This document shows, piece after piece, positions 52,329 to 60,101 of a stretch of DNA of 60,192 nucleotides. The stretch comes from Azoarcus sp. Aa7. GTDB lineage: Bacteria > Pseudomonadota > Gammaproteobacteria > Burkholderiales > Rhodocyclaceae. The DNA lies in the NCBI RefSeq assembly GCF_014822185.1, contig NZ_QVLR01000034.1:1-60192 (forward strand), in the 5' to 3' direction. A program made the position numbers and the translations under genes. The notes under the pieces are model-generated. The model made no database searches. It saw only the letters and a program-made list of their open reading frames with translations, and was not told where the DNA came from. Numbering within the stretch: the first letter of the stretch is position 1; each line of letters begins with the position of its first letter.

Positions 52329-53228
52329 CTATTGCGCCGAAGCACTCGAAGCTGTCGTGGCTTCGGCGTCGGCAAGCGTCCTGTGCGCCTGCACGAGGTG
52401 CGGCCGGTCGTACATGCGGCCGTCGATGCCCACCGTCCCGGCGTCCGGCTGGGCGGCGAAGGCCGCGATCACGGCGCGGGCCAGTTCGAGGTCCTCGGCG
52501 CTCGGCGCATAGCAGCGGTTGATGATGTCCACCTGGTCCGGGTGGATCGCGATGCGGCCCGTGAAGCCCCGGCGGCGCGATTCGGCACAGGCTGCCTCCA
52601 GCCCCGAGGCATCGCGGAAATCGGCATGCAGCGTGTCGATCGGCGCCACCCCTGCTGCGGCCGAAGCGACCAGGCACATCGACCGCGCAAGCAGATACGC
52701 ATGCGACAGCTGGCCATCGGCCTCGCGATTCGAGCTCGCGCCCAACGCGGCGGAGAGGTCCTCGGCGCCCCAGGTGATCCCGGCGAGGCGGGGATGCGAT
52801 CGCGCATAGCCACCCATGTTCAGCATCGCCGCAGCCGTTTCCGTCGCCACGACCACGATCCGCGTGCGCCCCAACGGAATGCCGCAGCGCGCTTCGAGCA
52901 CGTCGAGGCAATGTCCGAGACGAACCACGTCGTCCATGCCGTTGGCCTTGGGGAGCACGACGCCGTCGAGCCCCTCGCCGACCACTGAAGCGAGGTCGAA
53001 CAGGGCACCCTGCTCGCTCAGCGGGTTGATGCGGACGAAGGCCTGCGAGTTGCGCACTCCCCGCGTCTCACGCAAGTAGCGCGACGCCATCTCGCGGGCC
53101 GTCGCCTTGCGCGCCGCAGCCACGGAATCCTCGAGATCGAGGATCAGCACGTCGGCCGTCGAGGCGCGCGCCTTGTCGAGCTTCTTTTCGTTGTCCGCAG
53201 GTACGAACAACATCGATCGCATCTTCAT
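52329..53228 (-). CDS. CitE/HpcH-family CoA-ester lyase
   Basis: The product has 299 residues. It begins MRSMLFVPADNEKKLDKARA STADVLILDLEDSV, the CitE/malyl-CoA lyase N terminus. Other motifs are FVRINPL (CoA-ester/acid binding Arg), VLPKANG, ATETAAAML (Glu), WGAEDLSAALG (metal-binding Asp) and RIAIHPDQVDIINR. Such enzymes cleave malyl-, methylmalyl- or citramalyl-CoA into acetyl- or propionyl-CoA and a 2-oxo acid. With a MaoC hydratase directly before it and a dehydrogenase after it, it could cleave a branched C4-C5 CoA ester (mesaconyl/itaconyl-type route). Confidence 0.88.
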   Translation of the reverse strand: MKMRSMLFVPADNEKKLDKARASTADVLILDLEDSVAAARKATAREMASRYLRETRGVRNSQAFVRINPLSEQGALFDLASVVGEGLDGVVLPKANGMDDVVRLGHCLDVLEARCGIPLGRTRIVVVATETAAAMLNMGGYARSHPRLAGITWGAEDLSAALGASSNREADGQLSHAYLLARSMCLVASAAAGVAPIDTLHADFRDASGLEAACAESRRRGFTGRIAIHPDQVDIINRCYAPSAEDLELARAVIAAFAAQPDAGTVGIDGRMYDRPHLVQAHRTLADAEATTASSASAQ

Positions 53229-53680
53229 TGCGCGGGCCTCTTGTGCATCAGTGCCTGGCGCTGGCAGGTCGCTACCAGTTCGCCGCGCTGGTTGTAGCCC
53301 TCGTGCCGAAAAGTCACGATGCCCTGGTTCGGACGCGAGGCGCTCTCGCGCACGTTCAGCACCGTCGTGACGGACTTCAAGGTATCGCCCGCGAACACCG
53401 GCGCCGGGAACTTCACGTCGGTCATACCCAGGTTCGCGACCGTGGTCCCCAGCGTCGTGTCCTGCACCGACAGCCCGATCACCAGCCCGAGCGTGAAGAT
53501 GCTGTTCACCAGCGGCCGGCCGAACTCCGTGTTCGCGCAGTAGTCCGCATCGATGTGGATCTGCGCCGGGTTGTACGTCGCCGCGCAGAACCAGACGTTG
53601 TCCCCTTCCGTCACGGTGCGGCGGATCTCGTGCCGGAACACCTGATCGACGCCAAACTCTTCGAAATACAAGCCAGCCAT
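53225..53680 (-). CDS. MaoC-like (R)-hydratase
   Basis: The product has 151 residues from the ATG at 53680, preceded by GGAGG; an ATG at 53692 lacks a good site. It is a single hot-dog domain with the hydratase motif AATYNPAQIHIDADYCAN (catalytic Asp/His) and FGRPLVNSIFTLGLVIGLSV. It would hydrate an enoyl-CoA such as mesaconyl- or itaconyl-CoA. It is the first gene of operon B; its stop overlaps the CitE-like start by 4 bases. Confidence 0.88.
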   Translation of the reverse strand: MAGLYFEEFGVDQVFRHEIRRTVTEGDNVWFCAATYNPAQIHIDADYCANTEFGRPLVNSIFTLGLVIGLSVQDTTLGTTVANLGMTDVKFPAPVFAGDTLKSVTTVLNVRESASRPNQGIVTFRHEGYNQRGELVATCQRQALMHKRPAQ

Positions 53681-53725
53681 CCTTGCCTCCATTCCGCGCG
53701 TTACTTTTCGCTTACTGACTGTACG

Positions 53726-53756
53726 TTACCATACGATATGGTTTAACGCTTTGCAA
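53726..53756 (-). promoter_or_regulatory. Promoter and palindrome of operon B
   Basis: On the minus strand TTGCAA (53751-53756) and TATGGT (53728-53733) are 17 bases apart and could be -35 and -10. The -10 lies in ACCATACGATATGGT (53728-53742), a perfect inverted repeat with 6-base arms, so a regulator bound there would control initiation. The MaoC gene starts about 45 bases downstream. Confidence 0.55.
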
Positions 53757-53837
53757 CTGTTTTGCACGGATTCGATGAAGTCTTCGTTCGGGCAGCCGTC
53801 GCGGGTCCGCCGGGAACCCGCGGCGGACCCGCGACGC

Positions 53838-54971
53838 TTACCGGACCTTGTCCGCCCCGCTCTGCTCGTGGGAGATCTGCGGGGTGTCGGAGAACTTGGG
53901 GAGGTCGTTGCGCCGCTGGATCGGCAGATCCGGCCGCGGGCAGGCGAGCCCGGTACCCGGGCCGCACATGCCGGTCCCGACGGTGAAAAATGCCGGCGTG
54001 TCGTCCGGGAACGGATCGGCGTTGGCCGCCAGCAACGGCATCGGCAGCACATAGATGATCAGTTCGACCGTCTGGCAGAAGCCGATCACCGCGACCGCGC
54101 GCACCATCCCCTTGCGGAAGTTCGAGCGCTTGCAGAAGTCCATCTTCTCGACGCCGCGCTCGACCCAGGTCAGCCCCTTGTCGTCCTTGAAGTACAACAG
54201 CACCGCACACAGCCCCCACCAACCCCCGAAAAAGATCGCTTCGTAGATCGGGAACTGGTACCAGTGGCCGGCGAAGAGACTGAGCGCGCGAATCGAACCC
54301 GGGTAAGCGTAGATGCCGGTAAACCGGATCAGCGCCATTTCCAGGACCATGTCGAACAGCATCACGGCGAGCACACCGACGATCGCCAATCGCAGATTGC
54401 TGATACCGGGGAAACGCGACTTGCCCCATCGCATCGCCGCCAGGCCGAACAGGCAGCCCCAGATCAGGAAGCCCGGATATCCGCCCGACCACGCAACCAG
54501 CGGCTCGGGCAGCAGGTTGGCGCGCGGACTCATCCAGCCGGGAATCTCCCCCGAAAGGAAGCCCAGGTTGAAGGCGTACGGGTTATACACGCAGCCCTGC
54601 TGGATCCAGTTCATCGACGGATCCCAGAAGATCGCGAAGAAGAAGCCGATGCCGAGCAGGCCCAGGGTGTTCGGCTGGCCGGTCTGGCGGATCGGTTTCA
54701 CCAACTGGGTGTAGATGAAGTAGATCCACACCAGCGACATGCCGATCTCGACGGCGCGGGTGCCGATCTTGAACTGCAGCGGCACCTCGACCCCCGGAGG
54801 CAGTTCAGTCGGCCCGAAGTACGGCGCCGTCACCCAGTGATAAACCACGTACAGCATGAAGCTGATAAAGCCGGCGCCGACTATGGCCCACGCCCGCACG
54901 ACCGCTGCGCCGTCGGTGCCGCTGATGTCCGAAGCCGCGCGGCTTCGGGAAACGGTAATACTTGCGTCCAT
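53838..54971 (-). CDS. Spirocyclase AveC-family membrane protein
   Basis: The product has 377 residues with about seven membrane helices (VRAWAIVGAGFISFMLYVVY, GMSLVWIYFIYTQLV, LLGIGFFFAIFWDP, FLIWGCLFGLAAMRWG, IVGVLAVMLFDMVLEMALIR and others). DPSMNWIQQGCVYNPYAFNL and MALIRFTGIYAYPG are features of the AveC family, named for the avermectin spiroketal-forming protein; most bacterial members have no known reaction. It stands upstream of operon B with its own leader containing TCTTGATCAAGA (55074-55085). It may modify or bind a polyketide-, terpenoid- or steroid-like lipid in the membrane. Confidence 0.75.
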   Translation of the reverse strand: MDASITVSRSRAASDISGTDGAAVVRAWAIVGAGFISFMLYVVYHWVTAPYFGPTELPPGVEVPLQFKIGTRAVEIGMSLVWIYFIYTQLVKPIRQTGQPNTLGLLGIGFFFAIFWDPSMNWIQQGCVYNPYAFNLGFLSGEIPGWMSPRANLLPEPLVAWSGGYPGFLIWGCLFGLAAMRWGKSRFPGISNLRLAIVGVLAVMLFDMVLEMALIRFTGIYAYPGSIRALSLFAGHWYQFPIYEAIFFGGWWGLCAVLLYFKDDKGLTWVERGVEKMDFCKRSNFRKGMVRAVAVIGFCQTVELIIYVLPMPLLAANADPFPDDTPAFFTVGTGMCGPGTGLACPRPDLPIQRRNDLPKFSDTPQISHEQSGADKVR

Positions 54972-55325
54972 CTGGTGTCCCCATCCAGTCTTGATGGCCG
55001 CGAAACGTGTTTCGCAGCGTCCGCGGGACCGCCTTCTCGATGTCTTTTTTGTGAAGGCGTCCTCTGCAGACGATCTTGATCAAGACCGTATGGCGCTGCA
55101 CCTGACTAAAGTTGGGTAGGGCACCCCTGAGATCGAAATAGCCCGGAGAATCATTGACGTCGATGTCTACGACCCGGGCGCCACCCTGGTCCCTGTGGTG
55201 TCGGCGCGGACGCGAAGTTTGTCACTCCCCAGCGTTCCCCGGTCGCGCCCGCGAGGGGGCTGGGGATACTTCGCCACCGCGGACGTTGTAGGCCACCGCG
55301 ATGATTGCAGATTGTTGCTACGCAT
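54972..55325. other. 354-bp intergenic stretch before the IS21 remnant
   Basis: Besides the palindrome TCTTGATCAAGA (55074-55085) and GACCGTATGGCG nearby, I see no gene or RNA. It probably contains the AveC-gene promoter on the minus strand. Confidence 0.4.
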
Positions 55326-56000
55326 TGAAAATTGCCCCCCTTTCGCGGGTTGTGCGCGCTGAAAATTGACCCCGGTGATTAACCTGCCTGCTCGATGTTT
55401 GAGCAGGGTTCGAGGAGATGATCACCATGAACATGCTGGGCAAGATTCGGCGGTTGCACTTTCGCGACGGGCTGTCGATCAAGGAGATCTGCCGGCGCAC
55501 GGGGCTGGCACGCAACACGGTGCGGCAATGGCTGAGGGCTGGCGAGGGACCCGAACCGAAGTACCGGCGAACGGCGCGGGAGACGGTACTGGCGCCCTTC
55601 GAGACGCGGCTCGTGCAGTGGCTCGAGGCGGACGCCCGCCGGGCGAAGCGGGAGCGGCGCACGGCGCTGGTGCTGTTTCGGCAGTTGCAGGAGTTGGGCT
55701 TCACGGGCAGCTACTCGCGGGTGAGCGAGTACGTGCGACGTTGGCGCGAGGCGGGCGGCAAGCCGGCGAAGTCGAGCTTTATCCCGCTCAAATTCGAATT
55801 CGGGGAAGCCTTCCAGTTTGACTGGAGCGAGGCGTCGCTGGTGATCGGCGGCTTCCATCGCAAGGTGCTTCTCGCGCACACGAAGCTCTGTGCGAGCCGC
55901 GCCTTCATGCTCGCAGCCTATCCGACGCAGAGCCATGAGATGCTGTTCGATGCGCACACGCGTGCGTTCCGGGTGTTCGGCGGCATTCCCCGACAAGCAG
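55326..56000 (+). mobile_element. Truncated IS21-family insertion sequence (left end and 5' part of istA)
   Basis: The left end carries two direct copies of TGAAAATTG, 34 bases apart (55326, 55360), as in the multiple terminal repeats of IS21 elements. The transposase reading frame follows but ends early, and no istB or right end is present. The break is near 55995. Confidence 0.75.
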
Positions 56001-56077
56001 GTCCGCTGCCGCCCTTAGGGAGCCATCCTCGACGCGTAAAGAGCCAACTGTCGAAGATTTGCGCTACCCGTCGATAA
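55418..56077 (+). pseudogene. istA: IS21 transposase IstA, truncated
   Basis: The frame encodes 219 residues. Residues 1-193 are IstA: the helix-turn-helix region (RLHFRDGLSIKEICRRTGLA RNTVRQWL) and the start of the DDE domain (FEFGEAFQFDWSEASLVIGG, with the first catalytic Asp). After AFRVFGGIPR, where the family continues with GIYDN-like sequence, the frame enters unrelated DNA and stops. The other catalytic acids are missing, so it is inactive. Full-length IstA is about 500 residues. Confidence 0.8.
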
Positions 56078-56854
56078 GACGTAGACGGCAAGTTCCTCGC
56101 TGGGAGCGACAGGTTCCGTCGATGGTTGCCCGTGCCTATACAAGTGGAGGGCATCAATCCAGTCAGCATAGGCATCAAAGAAGCCACCGATCACCTTCTG
56201 TTCGGTAGCATCTCCACCAGCAACTTCGAGGCACCGTTCCTTGAGACCGTTCTCAGCCAACCGCCTGTTAAGGTTCTTGGCACCGGGAACACAGAGCCGG
56301 GCAAGCGTTTCGAGGGCCTCAAACATCGACCGAACTGCCGCCTTCGTGTCTGCAGGATCGCTATCAAGGTGGCGATACGCATCTTCAAAACATGCCCGCA
56401 CCGCACCGAACTGAGCGGCTTGTAGGACTGCAAGCGTAGACGCCCTATTTCGCTCAAATTCCTGATCCACATGGAAGTGAACCACTCCCTGCCCATCGAT
56501 CGAGTAGCCGATGTTCTCTTCGTGGAATACACGAGTAACGAAATGCAGCCACCGGCTCCCGTGAGGCCCAGCACCCTTTGCGAGTAGGGCACGAAAAACA
56601 ATGGTTACGGCGTCAAGGACGTCCCGTAACTCCCCCTCTTCGAAGACGGACGAGAAGCGCGTGAACCCCGGGGTACCGGATACCCGTGCCCCGGTCTCCA
56701 CCTCATATAGCTCTGTTACCGCATAGTCGTGATGCTGGCTCAATTCCTTCTCAAAGTAAGCTGCTAGACGATTCCGAAAGCGCTTACTATCCCGCGTCGG
56801 CGTCCCACGCTCTAGGTAGAGTTGGCTAAAGCGCCCGTGCTTCAGGTCGGTCAT
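56015..56854 (-). CDS. Hypothetical protein, possible abortive-infection-type gene
   Basis: The product has 279 residues, not recognised with confidence. The N-terminal half has DSKRFRNRLAAYFEKELSQH and a VFEEGELRDVLDAVTIVF region. The C-terminal half (TKAAVRSMFEALETLARLCV ... RRLAENGLKERCLEVAGG ... LHLYRHGQPSTEPVAPSEEL AVYVLSTGSANLRQLALYA) recalls the helical C-terminal domain of HEPN-like abortive-infection proteins, including a YRHG segment. Codon use is less GC-rich than in the catabolic operons. It lies directly behind the broken IS21 and its stop touches the IS junction. It appears intact. Confidence 0.5.
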   Translation of the reverse strand: MTDLKHGRFSQLYLERGTPTRDSKRFRNRLAAYFEKELSQHHDYAVTELYEVETGARVSGTPGFTRFSSVFEEGELRDVLDAVTIVFRALLAKGAGPHGSRWLHFVTRVFHEENIGYSIDGQGVVHFHVDQEFERNRASTLAVLQAAQFGAVRACFEDAYRHLDSDPADTKAAVRSMFEALETLARLCVPGAKNLNRRLAENGLKERCLEVAGGDATEQKVIGGFFDAYADWIDALHLYRHGQPSTEPVAPSEELAVYVLSTGSANLRQLALYASRMAP

Positions 56855-56998
56855 GTTGATGCCTCAACAGTCCATTGCCAAGTACAGCACGATCCCCACA
56901 GCCCGACAGAAGGTGTGGTATGCAGGGGTGGTATTAAGACAAAAGCCACACTCTCTAAGTCCTTGTTAGAACTAAGAAATGTGGCTTCTGAATGAGGC

Positions 56999-57016
56999 TG
57001 GCGGAGAGGGCGGGAT
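56999..57016 (-). other. tRNA-Ser-like 3' end fragment (possible attachment site)
   Basis: The plus strand reads TGGCGGAGAGGGCGGGAT, the reverse complement of a tRNA-Ser 3' end (ATCCCGCCCTCTCCGCCA). Similarity stops at once afterwards, so it is not a gene. Such 18-base leftovers mark the end of integrative elements inserted in tRNA genes. No integrase is nearby. Confidence 0.45.
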
Positions 57017-57119
57017 GCACTTGATCACTTCGCAAGCATTTGTATTTAAAGGACAAATATTGCGACTTTCAGAAAGTGTAACACCCACTTGTAACACCCG
57101 CAGCCGTTAAAGAATCGCA

Positions 57120-57672
57120 CAGTCAGGGAAATCGCACAAGTATAAATTTGCCCTCATACACACCTGCTTCGCTGACCTCAGCGACACGGTGTACGTGCCA
57201 ACCCAGGTGCCGGCCGTTCTCGGGGCGATGCCGGAGACGATCCTGGCCAAGGCCAGGCTCATCAAGAATCCGGTCGAAGCCGCCTTCTTCCTCTGGATCA
57301 ACCTGGCGTACCTGCAGCCCTTCGAGGATGGCAACAAGCGCACCAGCCGTCTGGCAGCGAACATTCCATTGATGCTCTATAACTGCTCCCCGCTCTCGTT
57401 CCTGGATGTAGCCCCACGCGACTACGCGCGCAATGCTAGGCGTGTACGAATTCCGGAATGTCGTGCTCGCCGTCGACCTGTTCGCCTGGACCTGCCGGCG
57501 CTCGATCAAGAAGTACGTCGTCGTAATGGAATCAATGCGCACGCCGGACCCGCTGCGACTACGCTACCGTGAGAGCCTGACCGACGCCATCGGCCTGGTG
57601 CTCAGGGACCGAAAATCCGCGGAGGGCGCGAGGGTGTTACTACGCAAACGACCCAAGCCTATTCAAGTATAA
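57120..57672 (+). pseudogene. Fic-family protein, truncated and frameshifted
   Basis: The first frame reads FADLSDTVYVPTQVPAVLGA and WINLAYLQPFEDGNKRTSRL AANIPLML, then DYAR. A one-base extra in a GCGCGC tract near 57430 shifts the frame, and the family sequence continues as MLGVYEFRNVVLAVDLFAWT ... DPLRLRYRE. The Fic core HxFx(D/E)GNxRxxR is present except that the catalytic His is Gln (LQPFEDGNKRTSR). The N-terminal domain is missing. It is a decayed AMPylase-type gene, probably inactive. Confidence 0.75.
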
Positions 57673-57728
57673 CCGCTCGTGCATAGACTATAATAGCGCA
57701 TAAGCGCTCACCTGCGAGCTGTTAAGCA

Positions 57729-57767
57729 TTGTCTATGCTTGACAAAATCCACGCCAAGTATGGACAA
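57729..57767 (+). promoter_or_regulatory. Promoter/operator of the HipBA pair
   Basis: TTGTCTATGCTTG (57729-57741) and CAAGTATGGACAA (57755-57767) form an inverted repeat with 11 of 13 bases matching and a 13-base spacer. A -35 TTGACA lies at 57739-57744. A HipB-like repressor probably binds here and autoregulates. Confidence 0.55.
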
Positions 57768-57799
57768 TGCGGTTATCGAACTTTAGTCTTAACGCTCAT

Positions 57800-58171
57800 A
57801 TGGAAGACGTAAAAAAGGTTAAGAGTGCACACGTAAGCGCTAAGGCGACCTCAATGCCGGCACCGGTGACTCGCGCGTTGCAAAAGCTGGGGCAGGACCT
57901 GGCGTTGGCCCGGCGTCGCCGCCGGCTCACACAGAAATCGATGGCGGAGCGTATCCAGACTTCGGTTGCAACGCTGCGCCGGATGGAGAAGGGCGACGCG
58001 CGCATCCCATTCGGATTGATTGCGCAGGCGTTCTTTGTCCTAGGGGAGTTAGGCAGAATCGACTCGCTCCTCGATACTGCGAACGATGAAATCGGGCTGT
58101 CCCTAATGAATCAGCAGTTGCCGCAGCGTGTTAGGACCAAGGGCGGCAAGTCTCCGGCAGGAGCGATGTAG
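57800..58171 (+). CDS. HipB-like XRE-family antitoxin
   Basis: The product has 123 residues from the ATG at 57800 (MEDVKKV); an upstream ATG at 57767 lies within the operator and is less likely. The helix-turn-helix is LARRRRRLTQKSMAERIQTS VATLRRMEKGDARIPFG. It ends two bases before the HipA gene, the classical hipBA order. It should repress the promoter and neutralise the kinase. Confidence 0.82.
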   Translation: MEDVKKVKSAHVSAKATSMPAPVTRALQKLGQDLALARRRRRLTQKSMAERIQTSVATLRRMEKGDARIPFGLIAQAFFVLGELGRIDSLLDTANDEIGLSLMNQQLPQRVRTKGGKSPAGAM

Positions 58172-58173
58172 TC

Positions 58174-59469
58174 ATGGCGTCGATTCAGAAAACGGTCAAG
58201 GTTGCTCTGGGGCAGTCCGCACACCCCTTGGGGTCGCTGACCTACAGCAAGGACGGTGGCCGCGAATACTCGACGTTCGCCTATGAGGCGGCCTGGCTCG
58301 CGGACGCTAACCGATTCGAGGTCTCACCTGACCTGCCGCTCATCTTCGGCCATCAATTCCGCAAGGCGCCTTCCAAGGAAGACTCCCTGTTCCACTTCGC
58401 GTTCGCGGACACCGAGCCGGACGGCTGGGGCTGCCGGGTTATCGCGCGAGACCACGCCAAGCGCCGCAAGGCGGCCCAGGCCGCCGGCCTGCCGGCACCC
58501 AGCGCCTCCCTTAATGAGATGGACTACCTCCTGGGCGTAGATGACATGAGCCGTATCGGCGCCCTCCGATTGCTGGACGCAGAAGGACGGTTTCTGCGCA
58601 CCATTGAAGGTGGTGACCACGGTACCCCACCGCTGCTCGAACTGTCACATCTGATGGCTGCATCGCGCGCGGTCGAGATGAACAAGGAAACCGAAGCAGA
58701 CCTGCGCTACCTGCGTGGCCGGGGCACCTCCGTGGGCGGCATGCGTCCGAAGTGCACGGTCGTCGACCATGACGGTCATCTGGCCATCGGCAAGTTTCCC
58801 AGTATCAAGGACGACCGCAGTGTCACCCGCGGCGAGGTACTCGCCTTGCATCTGGCCAAGACAGCTGGGATTTCGGTTGCAGAGTCGCGTGTGGTGATGT
58901 CCGACGACATCCCGGTCGCGCTCATTCGCCGCTTCGACCGGCTCAACGGAGGCCGCATCCCCTACTTGTCGGCTGGCTCCATGATGCAGGCTTCCCGCCA
59001 GGATGACAGCGCGTACACCCAGATTGCCGATGTCATCATCGCTAAGAGCGTTAATCCGCGCCAGGACCTCGAGGAGCTGTGGCGCCGGATGGCCTTCAAC
59101 CTGCTCATTACCAACGTCGATGACCATGTTCAGAATCACGGATTTCTCCACGTCGCGCATGGTCAATGGCGCCTGGCGCCGGCTTTCGACATCAACCCAT
59201 TCCCTGACAAAGACCAAGAACTGAAGCTTTGGCTTGATGAGGAATACGGGCCCGTGGATTCGATTGAGGCTTTGGTTGACCGGGCGGGCTATTTCCGGTT
59301 GGATGCCGCTGTGGTTCGACGGGTATTGAGCGAGGTGTACACCGCGATTCTGAACTGGAAACAGGTGGCCACGTCAGCTGACGTCGGCATGTCGGCCCAG
59401 GACCGAGATGACTTCGCCCCGTCCTTCGAGAACGAACAAATGCGCGTCACGGAAACCCTCCTCCGCTGA
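58174..59469 (+). CDS. HipA-family kinase toxin
   Basis: The product has 431 residues. HipA hallmarks: the N-subdomain SLFHFAFADTEPDGWGCRVI and LLGVDDMSRIGALRL, the ATP loop RGRGTSVGGMRPKCTVVD, the catalytic loop AFNLLITNVDDHVQNHGFLH (Asp) and LAPAFDINPFPDK (metal-binding Asp). These Ser/Thr kinases inhibit growth, in E. coli by phosphorylating glutamyl-tRNA synthetase. All key residues appear present, so the toxin is likely active and held by the upstream antitoxin. Confidence 0.9.
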   Translation: MASIQKTVKVALGQSAHPLGSLTYSKDGGREYSTFAYEAAWLADANRFEVSPDLPLIFGHQFRKAPSKEDSLFHFAFADTEPDGWGCRVIARDHAKRRKAAQAAGLPAPSASLNEMDYLLGVDDMSRIGALRLLDAEGRFLRTIEGGDHGTPPLLELSHLMAASRAVEMNKETEADLRYLRGRGTSVGGMRPKCTVVDHDGHLAIGKFPSIKDDRSVTRGEVLALHLAKTAGISVAESRVVMSDDIPVALIRRFDRLNGGRIPYLSAGSMMQASRQDDSAYTQIADVIIAKSVNPRQDLEELWRRMAFNLLITNVDDHVQNHGFLHVAHGQWRLAPAFDINPFPDKDQELKLWLDEEYGPVDSIEALVDRAGYFRLDAAVVRRVLSEVYTAILNWKQVATSADVGMSAQDRDDFAPSFENEQMRVTETLLR

Positions 59470-59756
59470 GCGCTATAGAGACTGCTGAAGACATCCGTAC
59501 CCACGGCGCCGTCATACATGGGCAATTGGCGGAGCCTAAGCGACCGAATCAGAAACAAATGGGTCAGCTGCCTAGTAACACCCGGACGCGATTGTCGAGC
59601 TGGAGCTCACTGTGGACACGGCGCCGGGCTACAAGGCCATGCTGCTCGATGAACTGACGAAGCTGGAGGTGTTCAACTGCGCGCGTTACCGGCTGACGCT
59701 GAGCGCTACGCAAGCCTGGATCGACGCCGGCCGCCCGCAATGAGCGCGTAGTGGCG
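59470..59756. other. 287-bp stretch with an unrecognised reading-frame remnant
   Basis: Between HipA and the next antitoxin, the plus strand 59579-59743 is open and reads VELELTVDTAPGYKAMLLDE LTKLEVFNCARYRL ... WIDAGRPQ, ending in TGA. It has no start with a ribosome site and no family I recognise, and looks like the end of a gene cut by rearrangement. Confidence 0.4.
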
Positions 59757-60017
59757 TCATTTGCGCTTCGAATACCAAGGGGAGTCGTCATCGAGGGGCT
59801 CGCGCGTCTGAACGATAAACTCGGCGTTCAACGCCATCAACACGGTCAGAAGCTGATCGAAGGAGACTGACTCAGGCGCCCGCTCAATCGCAGAAATGCG
59901 CTCCTGCGACAAACCGATACGTGCCCCCAATTGGGTCTGACTCCAGCCTCGGGCCTTGCGCAGGCGCTGAAGTAGGGGGCTAAGTTGCCCCGTCGTTCTG
60001 ACCAAGCCGGCATACAT
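59757..60017 (-). CDS. Orphan HipB-like XRE-family antitoxin/regulator
   Basis: The product has 86 residues from the ATG at 60017; a TTG at 60035 is open upstream but lies in the operator. The helix-turn-helix is LRKARGWSQTQLGARIGLSQ ERISAIERAP, followed by SFDQLLTVLMALNAEFIVQT as in HipB. On the minus strand no hipA follows it, so its kinase partner is missing. Confidence 0.82.
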   Translation of the reverse strand: MYAGLVRTTGQLSPLLQRLRKARGWSQTQLGARIGLSQERISAIERAPESVSFDQLLTVLMALNAEFIVQTREPLDDDSPWYSKRK

Positions 60018-60030
60018 GGAATTATTCTCA

Positions 60031-60059
60031 ATCAAGAATATGTACAGTTTATTCTTGAT
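60031..60059. promoter_or_regulatory. Operator palindrome of the orphan HipB-like gene
   Basis: ATCAAGAATA (60031-60040) and TATTCTTGAT (60050-60059) are perfect 10-base arms with a 9-base spacer, 13 bases before the gene start. This is the expected place for HipB autoregulation. Confidence 0.65.
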
Positions 60060-60101
60060 TTGAAAGTAAGCGCTCCACGAACCCCATCCTTCCCGGACTC
60101 G

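Noticed and set aside
56943-56987. Inverted repeat AAGCCACA ... TGTGGCTT considered as terminator or att element
   Set aside because: The loop of 29 bases is too long for a terminator and no T-run follows.
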